Shown here: positions 1 through 7,336 of the stretch, piece by piece
How positions within the stretch are numbered: position 1 is the first letter of the stretch
Layout: each line of letters opens with the position of its first letter
Source of the DNA: Methanobacteriota archaeon
Lineage (GTDB): Archaea > Methanobacteriota > Methanobacteria > Methanobacteriales > Methanobacteriaceae
DNA: 14,757 bases
Direction of reading: 5' to 3'
Assembly: GCA_023430285.1 (NCBI GenBank)
Contig: JAEZAV010000114.1
Span: forward strand, 1-14,757
The notes under the pieces: generated by a model
What the model saw: only the letters and a program-made list of their open reading frames with translations
Told to the model about the DNA's origin: nothing
Databases searched by the model: none
Position numbers and translations under genes: made by a program

Positions 1-20
1 CAAATGGAGGAAATATTCTG

Positions 21-1454
21 GTGTACAAGAATACAGGTTCAGAGGGTATTAAAGAATCAAATCTAATTTTTAAGACACAAAAATCCAGTAGGACTACAAA
101 GGGAATAATTGTAGGTTACGACCCTGGTTTAACAGTGGGAATTGCAATATTAAACCTTAACGGTGAACTAATTTCCCTGGACAGCTTCAAAGAAATAAGG
201 CGTTCAGAAATAATAAGCCATATCATTGGTTATGGAAACACAGTTTTAGTTGCCACAGATGTTTATCCAGCTCCAAAAACAGTTAGAAAAATTGCAACCA
301 CATTAAATTCTAAAATATGGTCTCCCTACAAGAACATGTCTGTAGAATCCAAGATAGAAATTGTTGACAGCTTCACAGCCATGGGAAACAGTTTGAATGT
401 ACCACAAAACGCACATGAAAGGGACTCACTGGCAGCTGCATTGAAAACCTATAAAGACCATCTAAACAAATTTAGACAAATAGAAAAACGTGCAGAACAA
501 CTATCAATGACCCCTGCCATGATTGATGAGGTAAAAATACTTGTTATTAACGGTAAATCCATAAGCAACTCTTTAAGGGAAGTTTCACAACAAAATATAG
601 ATACGGGTTACATTGGAAATTTAAATCATAAACCTAGGGGATCATCCAAATCTTGTAATGATGGAAATGCTTTGAAACTCAAAAGCAGTACCGAGGATCC
701 TGAAACCCATACAGCTAAACTGAGTCCTGAAGAATTGACAATTAGTAGGTTGAAGAATAAGTTAAACTCACAAAAACGTTACATAAATGAACTAAGGGAA
801 AAAAATCAGGAGTTAGAGGCCGAAGTTAAATTCCAAAAAACTGAGGTATCTAAACTTCAATCCAAGATGGATAAGCTTCGAAACGAATACTCCAGGAAGA
901 TACTGGAAAAACGGGAATTTGCATCCAAAATATCCATGATAAAGAGGCTTCAAGATAAGTACTCTCAAGAAAGGTCAATGAGGTTGGAACTTGAAAAACA
1001 GTTAGATCCAAATTTTGGATTGGAAACCATCGATGAAGATGCAGTTGAACTCAAGACCATAACTACCTTCACTAGGGAAGGAATTCGTGAATCCACCCTA
1101 CTAATGAAAATAACCAAGGGAGACGTAGTACTTCTTGAGAACTCCGAGGGCGGAGGTTCAAACACCGCAGCAATACTGTGTGAAATGGGAGTCAAGGCAG
1201 TTATAACCCGAGATAAAATATCAGATCCTGCAGAAAATGTTTTTAAAAAATGTATGATTCCGGTCATACCCGAAGATTCCATTGGAATCGAAAGGGTGGC
1301 CCAGGGAAACTATGTTGAATCCGATGATCTTGAGGCACTAATAAAAAAGTGGATGGAAAAAACCAGGAAACAACAAACAACTGAAGATAAAAATAAATTA
1401 ATCAGCCTAGTGGATGAATACAGGGCCCGAAGAAGAAGAGAGCTTGACAGCTAA
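21..1454 (+). CDS. DUF460/COG2433-like protein: RNase H-fold domain plus coiled coil
   Basis: This 477-residue protein has an N-terminal RNase H/RuvC-YqgF-like domain (about 27-150). A long charged coiled coil rich in K, E, Q and L follows (about 236-332), then a C-terminal alpha/beta segment (about 340-445) and a basic tail. The motif GYDPGLTVGIA puts an acidic residue at D34. Further candidate catalytic acids are D79, E109 and the HERDSLAAA motif (D134), the expected spread for this fold. The family is known only as a predicted nuclease, so activity is inferred. The chosen start is GTG at 21, with GGAGG at 6-10 and a 10-nt spacer. No in-frame stop precedes it in the window, so the true N terminus could lie further left. 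The stop is 110 bp before wecB, and a seven-T run at 1496-1502 may end transcription. Family assignment is fairly sure; function is unknown. Confidence 0.8.
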   Translation: MYKNTGSEGIKESNLIFKTQKSSRTTKGIIVGYDPGLTVGIAILNLNGELISLDSFKEIRRSEIISHIIGYGNTVLVATDVYPAPKTVRKIATTLNSKIWSPYKNMSVESKIEIVDSFTAMGNSLNVPQNAHERDSLAAALKTYKDHLNKFRQIEKRAEQLSMTPAMIDEVKILVINGKSISNSLREVSQQNIDTGYIGNLNHKPRGSSKSCNDGNALKLKSSTEDPETHTAKLSPEELTISRLKNKLNSQKRYINELREKNQELEAEVKFQKTEVSKLQSKMDKLRNEYSRKILEKREFASKISMIKRLQDKYSQERSMRLELEKQLDPNFGLETIDEDAVELKTITTFTREGIRESTLLMKITKGDVVLLENSEGGGSNTAAILCEMGVKAVITRDKISDPAENVFKKCMIPVIPEDSIGIERVAQGNYVESDDLEALIKKWMEKTRKQQTTEDKNKLISLVDEYRARRRRELDS

Positions 1455-1473
1455 TCTGAATAGGTAAAAGTTC

Positions 1474-1490
1474 TTTAATGGGTTTCAATA
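1474..1490 (+). repeat. Intergenic repeat copy 1, upstream of wecB
   Basis: The 17-mer TTTAATGGGTTTCAATA begins 20 nt after the DUF460 gene's stop. It matches 2900-2916 at 16 of 17 positions. Both copies have T runs around them and a TATAAAAATT downstream. Confidence 0.6.
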
Positions 1491-1537
1491 TATTCTTTTT
1501 TTGATGAGTATGTTTAACGATTAACATTGATCACCAC

Positions 1538-1554
1538 TATAAAAATTGAGGGGG
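1538..1554 (+). promoter_or_regulatory. TATA-like box and ribosome binding site of wecB
   Basis: TATAAAAATT at 1538-1547 is followed at once by GAGGGGG (1548-1554), 10 nt before the wecB ATG. A TATA box here would start transcription about at the ATG, so either the GAGGGGG is not used on that transcript or the true promoter lies further upstream. Confidence 0.45.
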
Positions 1555-1564
1555 CGAATTTAAG

Positions 1565-2872
1565 ATGAAAATAGCATTTATAATAGGTACCCGGCCAGAA
1601 ATTATTAAAATGGCACCTATAATTGATTTAACACAAAAAAGGGGAATTGAATATGTTCTAATACACACTGGACAGCATTACGATCATGAAATGTCACAAA
1701 AATTCTTTTTGGATTTAGAAATTGAAAAACCACACTACAACATAGGTGTTGGATCAAATTCCCACGGAAAACAAACAGCACAAATGATGGAAGAGATAGA
1801 GAAGGTCTTAACTCAGGAAAAACCCGATGTTGTCATGGTACAAGGTGACACAAACGCAGTTTTAGCAGGTGCTGTTGCAGCATCCAAACTAAATCTTGCT
1901 GTGGGACATGTGGAGGCAGGACTTAGATCCTTCGACAGGACCATGCCAGAAGAGATAAACAGGAAGATTGCAGACAGCTGCTCCACCATGTACTTCGTAC
2001 CAACGGAGGAATCTGCCTTAAACTTGGCAATGGAATCTATTGATCCCCATGAAATCTTCATAACAGGAAACACAGTGGTGGATGCATGCATAAGACATCT
2101 TAAAATTGCAGAAGAAAATTCCAACCTACTAAACGAACTCGATGTGGATGGAGACATACTAACCCTGACCATGCACAGGGCAGAAAATGTAGATGACCCA
2201 GAAAGACTGAAAAATATCTTGGATGCCATCCTGGAACTTGAAGATATAACAGTTGTGTTCCCAGTACATCCAAGAACACTGAAAACTTTGGAAAACTTCG
2301 GATACTTAGAGCTACTCGAAAATTCAGATCACATAAAACTAACCAAACCAATAGGCTACCTGGACTTCTTACTACTACTTTCAAAGTCTAAATTTGTCAT
2401 GACAGACTCTGGTGGTCTTCAAGAAGAGGCAATAACACTCAACGTCCCATGTATCACATTAAGATATAATACAGAAAGGCCAGAGACAGTTATTGCAGGT
2501 GGAAACATACTTGTTGGTTCAGATAAAACCAAAATAATTGAAACCATCAAAAAAATTTCCAACGACAACGTACTCTACAAGAAAATGCAAGACGCTAAAA
2601 ATCCATACGGAGAAGGTAATTCTTCAGAAAAGATTTTAGAAGCACTTTTAAAGTTTGAAAAGGAAGGAAAATTAGACATAAACTCCCCTGATAACATAAT
2701 GAATGGTTTAAGTCGAAGTGTGCTTATAATTGAGGACGACGTAACTGTCAAGGAATATGAAACCATCAATCCATCTACACGGGTTCAATTAGTATTTCAA
2801 GATGAAAAAATTCTATTCCCCTCTCCTGAATTAAATTTGAAGCACAAACAGATTTTGTTGAACACCCATTAA
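1565..2872 (+). CDS. wecB: UDP-N-acetylglucosamine 2-epimerase (non-hydrolysing) with C-terminal tail
   Basis: Cytosolic enzyme that interconverts UDP-GlcNAc and UDP-ManNAc, supplying ManNAc-type sugars for surface glycans. Family signatures run through the first 360 residues: GTRPEIIKMAP (8-18), QHYD (37-40), GDTN (94-97), HVEAGLRSFDR (115-125), GNTVVD (168-173), MHRAEN (203-208), PVHPRT (233-238), DSGGLQEEA (281-289) and the closing NPYGEGNSSEKI (346-357). Family members normally end soon after that last motif. This protein has about 65-70 more residues (about 367-435), containing SVLIIEDD, that I do not recognise. GAGGGGG lies 10 nt before the ATG, supporting the start. No UDP-ManNAc dehydrogenase is in the window, so the final sugar is unknown. 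The gene appears to be its own transcription unit. Enzyme assignment is very sure; the meaning of the tail is not. Confidence 0.95.
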   Translation: MKIAFIIGTRPEIIKMAPIIDLTQKRGIEYVLIHTGQHYDHEMSQKFFLDLEIEKPHYNIGVGSNSHGKQTAQMMEEIEKVLTQEKPDVVMVQGDTNAVLAGAVAASKLNLAVGHVEAGLRSFDRTMPEEINRKIADSCSTMYFVPTEESALNLAMESIDPHEIFITGNTVVDACIRHLKIAEENSNLLNELDVDGDILTLTMHRAENVDDPERLKNILDAILELEDITVVFPVHPRTLKTLENFGYLELLENSDHIKLTKPIGYLDFLLLLSKSKFVMTDSGGLQEEAITLNVPCITLRYNTERPETVIAGGNILVGSDKTKIIETIKKISNDNVLYKKMQDAKNPYGEGNSSEKILEALLKFEKEGKLDINSPDNIMNGLSRSVLIIEDDVTVKEYETINPSTRVQLVFQDEKILFPSPELNLKHKQILLNTH

Positions 2873-2899
2873 AAGGGCAGGCTTTACAAACAAAACTTT

Positions 2900-2916
2900 T
2901 TTAATGAGTTTCAATA
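2900..2916 (+). repeat. Intergenic repeat copy 2, upstream of mfnD
   Basis: The 17-mer TTTAATGAGTTTCAATA begins 28 nt after the wecB stop and differs from copy 1 by a single G/A change. The flanking bases are also similar (AAA-TT before it, T-rich after it). Confidence 0.6.
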
Positions 2917-2921
2917 GAACA

Positions 2922-2943
2922 TATAAAAATTTCTTTTTGGAGG
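2922..2943 (+). promoter_or_regulatory. TATA-like box and ribosome binding site of mfnD
   Basis: TATAAAAATT (2922-2931) is identical to the box upstream of wecB and precedes GGAGG (2939-2943), 6 nt before the mfnD ATG. The same spacing conflict applies: a start 25 bp downstream of this box would leave no leader for GGAGG. Confidence 0.45.
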
Positions 2944-2949
2944 AAACCA

Positions 2950-3969
2950 ATGAAGCTGCTTGTTTTTGAATATGCAACCGCATCCGGGGTGGACGATCCA
3001 TTCATAACTGTAGAAGGTCTTGCAATGTTAGAGGGTGTGTTGGATGATCTCAAGGAATTCAAACCACACTACCTTGTACCCTCACAATCAAGTGAACCCA
3101 TTCCGGGTACTGTTCCAGTTGTGGTAAATGGAGATGTTGGCCAATGGCTCACCACGCACATTAAGGAGTACGATGCCTGTTTACCAATAGCTCCTGAAGA
3201 AGATGGACTTCTACACGATCTGACCCAGATTATAGAGCGAAACGGTGTTAAAGTATTTGGTTCAAATTCAAAGGCAATACAACTTACAACAGATAAATTT
3301 GAAATGTACAAGGTTCTAGCAGGCAAGGTACCAGCCATAAAAACAGAAAAAATTTACTTCAACCACGATCTTGAAGAGGTTGGAAGGGCAGCATTTCAGG
3401 GATCTAAATTGAAGGTTATTAAACCTGCAGATGGAGTTTCATCTTCAGGGGTGATGGTTGTGGCCTCGCTGGAAGAATTTTTAGACGGTGTCGACAGCAT
3501 CCATGAGTTCACTAAACTTCCCTACTTTGTAATGCAGGATTATAAGCCAGGGGCCAGTGTCAGTGTGAGCTTGTTGAGTAATGGGAAAACAGCAGTTCCA
3601 ATCAGTTTAAATCTTCAGGATGTGGAAATTAAATCATGTAAAATCAGTTATAATGGTGGAACTGTCCCCTACCATCATGATCTTTCAGCGCTGGCAAAAG
3701 AAATTGCCAAACAGGCTGTAGAACTTTTTGAAGGTTGTGTGGGATTTGTTGGGGTTGATCTTATCTTGGGCGAGGGTGAAGTGCATTTGGTGGAGATCAA
3801 TTCAAGATTGACCACTCCCTACGTTGCACTTCGAAGGATCACCAACTTAAACCTTGCAAGGGCTTTAATGAACTCTGTTGATGGGGAGTTACCAACAGAC
3901 ATGGAATTGGATGGACAAGTTAAATTTTATAAAGAGGGTAAATCCCTCAGGGTTAGTGTTTTAAAATGA
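2950..3969 (+). CDS. mfnD: Tyramine--L-glutamate ligase, methanofuran biosynthesis (ATP-grasp)
   Basis: An ATP-grasp ligase of the COG2232 type. In methanogens this family joins glutamate to tyramine through its gamma-carboxyl, an early step in making the methanofuran side chain. Visible ATP-grasp features are the DKF motif (115-117), IKPADGVSSSGV with its nucleotide-binding lysine (K158) and glycine/serine loop (157-168), and the metal-binding D270 and E282-I-N284-S-R of the final strand. Length (339 aa) is ordinary for the family. The start has a strong GGAGG at 2939-2943 with a 6-nt spacer. The stop overlaps the next start as ATGA, and that partner is also a methanofuran gene, which strongly supports MfnD over a generic ATP-grasp enzyme. 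Other ATP-grasp amide ligases are the main alternative. Confidence 0.88.
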   Translation: MKLLVFEYATASGVDDPFITVEGLAMLEGVLDDLKEFKPHYLVPSQSSEPIPGTVPVVVNGDVGQWLTTHIKEYDACLPIAPEEDGLLHDLTQIIERNGVKVFGSNSKAIQLTTDKFEMYKVLAGKVPAIKTEKIYFNHDLEEVGRAAFQGSKLKVIKPADGVSSSGVMVVASLEEFLDGVDSIHEFTKLPYFVMQDYKPGASVSVSLLSNGKTAVPISLNLQDVEIKSCKISYNGGTVPYHHDLSALAKEIAKQAVELFEGCVGFVGVDLILGEGEVHLVEINSRLTTPYVALRRITNLNLARALMNSVDGELPTDMELDGQVKFYKEGKSLRVSVLK

Positions 3970-5003
3970 GAATAGCAGGTTTTGATATAGGTGGAGCAAA
4001 CACAGATTTGGCAGTTGTTGAACTGGATGAATCAGGTGATATAACAGACATAAAAACAGATTTCATTTACCTTCCAATGTGGGAACGTAAGGATGATCTT
4101 GCAGATGTTTTAAAGGAATTATTAGAACCATTCGGCGAAGTTGATGCAGTTGGAATTTCAATGACTGCAGAACTGGTGGATGCATACAAAACAAAAAAGG
4201 AAGGGGTTGTAGACATTGCTTCCAAATCCAATGATGCATTCGATGTTCCAGTGGGTTTTGTAGGTTTAGATGGAATGATGAGCCTCAAAGAAGTATTGGA
4301 TGATCCATTGAAGGCTGCAGCTGCTAATTGGATCGCAACGGCACCTCTTGCAGCTAAAATTAAGTCCGATACGATCCTTCTTGACACTGGAAGCACAACC
4401 ACAGATATAATTCCCATAAAGGACGGTGTTGAATGTGCCCTGGGAAGATCAGATCTTGAAAGGCTGCAAACTGGTGAACTAGTTTACTCGGGTACTTTAA
4501 GAACAAATGTAGCTGCTCTGGTTGAGAAGGTTCCATTAAACGATACCATGGCAAGAGTTGCATCAGAACTTTTTGCAGTCACAGCAGATGTTCACAGGGT
4601 TTTAGGTAACATAACCAAGGAAAACTACAGTGGAGTCACCATGGACGGTGCTGGAAAATCCATTGTTGACTGCAGGAGAAGAATTTCCAGGGTGGTATGT
4701 GGAGATCTTGAAGTTTTAAGTACCGATGAAATTGAAAATATCGCAGCCTACATCTACTCTGAACAGGTTAGGAAAATTTCCGAAGCCTTGAGAGAGGTTT
4801 CAATTAGGAATCGCCTGTACCATGTGGTTACAACTGGTTTGGGAATGGATATAATTGCTTCCAGGGCCTGTGAACTTGCAGGTCTTACATTCACTGGTAT
4901 GGATAAAATACTGGAAAAGGAAGATTGTGTCAATGCACCTGCCGTTGGAACAGCCCTTCTTATGGAGCCATACCTCACAAAAAAAAATTTAGAAAGATTT
5001 TAA
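3966..5003 (+). CDS. mfnF: MfnF, methanofuran core synthase (ASKHA-fold, COG1548)
   Basis: This belongs to the family once called 'H4MPT-linked C1 transfer pathway protein' or predicted sugar kinase. The methanogen member MfnF couples the furan-methanamine diphosphate to gamma-glutamyltyramine, giving the aryl-ether core of methanofuran (EC 2.5.1.131). The ASKHA nucleotide-binding fold shows as phosphate-1 motif DIGGANTDLA (7-16), phosphate-2 motif DTGSTTTDI (140-148), and a late glycine motif TTGLG (289-293). Length is 345 aa. Its ATG lies inside the mfnD stop (ATGA), so translation is probably coupled. A perfect 10-bp hairpin begins at the stop codon, making this the last gene of the operon. 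The fold resembles a kinase, but the known reaction is a diphosphate displacement. MfnE and the other methanofuran genes are not in this window. Confidence 0.87.
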   Translation: MRIAGFDIGGANTDLAVVELDESGDITDIKTDFIYLPMWERKDDLADVLKELLEPFGEVDAVGISMTAELVDAYKTKKEGVVDIASKSNDAFDVPVGFVGLDGMMSLKEVLDDPLKAAAANWIATAPLAAKIKSDTILLDTGSTTTDIIPIKDGVECALGRSDLERLQTGELVYSGTLRTNVAALVEKVPLNDTMARVASELFAVTADVHRVLGNITKENYSGVTMDGAGKSIVDCRRRISRVVCGDLEVLSTDEIENIAAYIYSEQVRKISEALREVSIRNRLYHVVTTGLGMDIIASRACELAGLTFTGMDKILEKEDCVNAPAVGTALLMEPYLTKKNLERF

Positions 5004-5023
5004 ATCCTTTTTTAAGGATTTAA
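5000..5023 (+). terminator. Hairpin terminator of mfnD-mfnF overlapping the stop codon
   Basis: Arms TTAAATCCTT (5000-5009) and AAGGATTTAA (5014-5023) pair perfectly over 10 bp around a TTTT loop. The mfnF TAA stop (5001-5003) lies inside the left arm. T-rich sequence follows. The 227 bp from here to carS, which ends convergently, is very AT-rich and shows no gene. Confidence 0.65.
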
Positions 5024-5230
5024 TTCTAATATATTCTATTTTAAGTTTCAGTTATTAAATAATGAGTTTTCTAACAAGTTTTCCCATGTTATAACTGTAA
5101 ATTATTCTAAAAATCGTTTTAAATAGTTTATATTTTTAAATATTGGTTAAAAAGTTGTTAAATACTTTAAAATCTTATTTTGACGTTTTTAAAATTATTA
5201 TTACTTATTACTGCTTTAATTTTTTATAAA

Positions 5231-5749
5231 TCAATACCATACGTCTTTAATTCCTAAAAGATATGCTATAATATTTGTTCCGAGGTGTAGGAATAAGGTT
5301 AGTACTATTATGATAACGATCATTTCCAATGGTAAAATTACAATGAGCGACGCAAAAACAAGTGCACCTACAACGAAGTCTAATTGGTCCAGTAGTGGGG
5401 CTGGTTTTCCCCTTCCAATATCCAACCTTCGTTTTATAAAGCTTCCACATGCATCTCCAATAAGTGCCCCAGCACCTAGGGTGAAACCTAACAATATACC
5501 TTCAATTATATTTCCACTTAATATTCCTTGTACTATTCCAACTAAAGTTCCAATTAATGTTCCTATTATTGTTCCTCTTATAGTAACTCCGTTTCCTATT
5601 AACCGTCGCCCGTCACGAAATTTATGATTGAAATCAAGTGGTTTCCCACCTCCAAATGCTAAAGCTGTAACGTTGGCAAGGTATGCAGGTAACATAAAGT
5701 ATATAGCATATGCTGATAAATTTATTACACTGACTACACTAGAGTCCAT
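5231..5749 (-). CDS. carS: CDP-archaeol synthase (DUF46 family)
   Basis: Integral membrane CTP-transferase that converts unsaturated archaetidic acid (2,3-bis-O-geranylgeranylglyceryl phosphate) to CDP-archaeol, the branch point to all archaeal polar lipid head groups. The protein has 172 residues and about five hydrophobic segments: an N-terminal helix ending near residue 31, two glycine-rich helices around 57-97, and two near the C terminus. The family's conserved polar loop is present as GGGKPLDFNHKFRDGRRLIGNG (parts of 33-55), followed by a second loop with FIKRRLDIGRGKPAP and LLDQLDF. GGAGGT sits 5 nt upstream of the ATG on this strand, fixing the start. It is divergent from the tes-like gene 56 bp away and convergent with mfnF. 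Length and motifs match CarS well. Confidence 0.9.
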   Translation of the reverse strand: MDSSVVSVINLSAYAIYFMLPAYLANVTALAFGGGKPLDFNHKFRDGRRLIGNGVTIRGTIIGTLIGTLVGIVQGILSGNIIEGILLGFTLGAGALIGDACGSFIKRRLDIGRGKPAPLLDQLDFVVGALVFASLIVILPLEMIVIIIVLTLFLHLGTNIIAYLLGIKDVWY

Positions 5750-5805
5750 AGTTTACCTCCAATTTAAAACAAGATAATAATTATAGTTAGCTATTAAATA
5801 ATGTT
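5750..5805. promoter_or_regulatory. Divergent promoter region between carS and tes
   Basis: Only 56 bp separate the two starts. GGAGGT for carS (minus) occupies 5751-5756. A TATA-like ATAATAATTATA at 5774-5785 could serve tes, and TATTTAATAG on the minus strand (about 5790-5799) could serve carS. The two promoters must overlap, which suggests joint control. Confidence 0.5.
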
Positions 5806-7308
5806 ATGGGTGGGATGATAATTATAAAAAATACCAAAAGTCTATGCCCCATATGCCTCAAAGTTGTAGATGCAGAGGTATATGAGGATAAAGGCAAAAT
5901 ACTGATTAAAAAAACATGCTCTGACCATGGAGAATTTATTAACACCTATTGGAGCAATTCAGAGATTTATAACAAAGCAGAGAACTACGATAAAGTAGGG
6001 AACGGTATTGAAAATCCACAAACAATTGCAGATACAGATTGTCCTAATAACTGTGGGATATGTGATGAGCATGAAAGCCACACAGTCCTAGGACTTATAG
6101 ATGTTACCAACAGATGTAATTTGAAATGTCCTGTTTGTTTTGCCAACGCCGCAGTTTCTAAAAAATTATATGAGCCATCATATGAAGAAATAAGGACAAT
6201 GTTACGTAATTTAAGGAACAACAGACCTGTTCCAACCCCAGCAATACAGTATGCTGGTGGTGAGCCAACAGTACGTAAGGATCTTGTTGATCTGATAAAA
6301 CTTGCCAAGGAAGAAGGATTTTCACACACACAAATTGCAACTAACGGAGTTAGACTTGCCAGATTACCTTCCCTTGCCCAAGAACTCAAAGACGCAGGAT
6401 TAAATACAGTATATTTACAGTTCGATGGTGTTACAGAGGAACCTTACCTGGAGATCAGGCAGAAGGATCTCTTAGCAACCAAACTAAAGGCAATAGAAAA
6501 CTGTCGTAAGGCAAACTTGGGAATTGTACTCGTACCAACTTTACTTAAGGGAATAAATGATGATCAGATAGGTGATATACTCAAGTTTGCAACTGACAAC
6601 ATCGATATCATAAGGGGAGTTAACTTCCAACCAGTTTCATTTGCAGGCAGAACACCTGCAGACGAAGTGGAATCCCAACGTGTAACTGTACCAGACTTTG
6701 CCGAGATGGTGCAAGAGCAGACAGATTCACAAATAACTGTGGAAGATTTCTATCCTGCCAGTTGTGTGACTCCAATTTCCGAATTTATAGAGGCCATGGA
6801 TGGAAAAGACGCTCAAGTCACATTCACATGCCATCCGCACTGTGGTACAGCCACCTACGTATTTTTGGATGATGATAAGATGATACCAATCACCAGATTC
6901 ATAGATGTTGATAGGTTCTTCGATCTCTTGGAAAACAGCACAGAAAAACTGGAAGATGGTGGATTGGTTGCAAAGGCCAAGATCGTTGCAAGGGCCACAA
7001 TGGAACTTCCAAAAACTGTGGACATGTCCAAATCTCCAGAATCTGTAGATTTAAGAAGCATCATTACTGCAGTGTTCAAGGAAAGATCCTACAAGGCACT
7101 TGGGGAATTCCATAAGAGAACATTACTGGTGTCATGCATGCACTTCATGGATCCATTCAACTTCGACCAAGACAGGGTTAGAAGATGCGTTATACACTAC
7201 GCAGTACCTGATGGTAGGATCATACCATTTTGCTCCATGAACACGCTTTACAGGCAGGATATCGAGAATGAATTCTCAAAACCACTGAAAGAAATGCCTA
7301 AATATTAA
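5806..7308 (+). CDS. tes: Tetraether lipid synthase-like radical SAM protein (MJ0619/Tes family)
   Basis: Radical SAM protein of 500 residues, close in length and layout to Methanocaldococcus MJ0619. That enzyme joins two archaeol phytanyl chains by C-C bonds to form tetraether lipid; it was earlier reported as a methylase of the methanopterin pterin. The radical SAM CxxxCxxC motif is C104-C108-C111 (NRCNLKCPVCFANAA), with GGEP at 151-154. Extra cysteines fit auxiliary Fe-S clusters: C14/C17/C38, C79/C83/C86, C320/C342/C346 and C444/C461/C476. A divergent carS favours the lipid role; mptG, 28 bp downstream, keeps the methanopterin role open. The ATG at 5806 has no clear ribosome binding site, so the mRNA may be leaderless. 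An in-frame ATG at 5815 (MIIIKNT) is an alternative start. Family membership is very likely; the substrate is inferred. Confidence 0.85.
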   Translation: MGGMIIIKNTKSLCPICLKVVDAEVYEDKGKILIKKTCSDHGEFINTYWSNSEIYNKAENYDKVGNGIENPQTIADTDCPNNCGICDEHESHTVLGLIDVTNRCNLKCPVCFANAAVSKKLYEPSYEEIRTMLRNLRNNRPVPTPAIQYAGGEPTVRKDLVDLIKLAKEEGFSHTQIATNGVRLARLPSLAQELKDAGLNTVYLQFDGVTEEPYLEIRQKDLLATKLKAIENCRKANLGIVLVPTLLKGINDDQIGDILKFATDNIDIIRGVNFQPVSFAGRTPADEVESQRVTVPDFAEMVQEQTDSQITVEDFYPASCVTPISEFIEAMDGKDAQVTFTCHPHCGTATYVFLDDDKMIPITRFIDVDRFFDLLENSTEKLEDGGLVAKAKIVARATMELPKTVDMSKSPESVDLRSIITAVFKERSYKALGEFHKRTLLVSCMHFMDPFNFDQDRVRRCVIHYAVPDGRIIPFCSMNTLYRQDIENEFSKPLKEMPKY

Positions 7309-7336
7309 ATAAAAAAAATTAGTGGGGTTGTAATTT

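Noticed and set aside
3..32. In-frame sequence before the first gene reads NGGNILV, like a piece of WecB
   Set aside because: Seven residues without DNA-level similarity to the wecB motif are too short; GGAGG there is better read as a ribosome binding site.
1474..2916. Resemblance of TTTCAAT in the repeated element to CRISPR repeats
   Set aside because: Only two copies, 1.4 kb apart, with a gene between them; no regular spacers and no cas genes.
5310..5627. A 105-codon plus-strand frame inside carS
   Set aside because: CarS on the opposite strand has full family motifs and a strong ribosome binding site; the antisense product is low-complexity S/P/I/T sequence.
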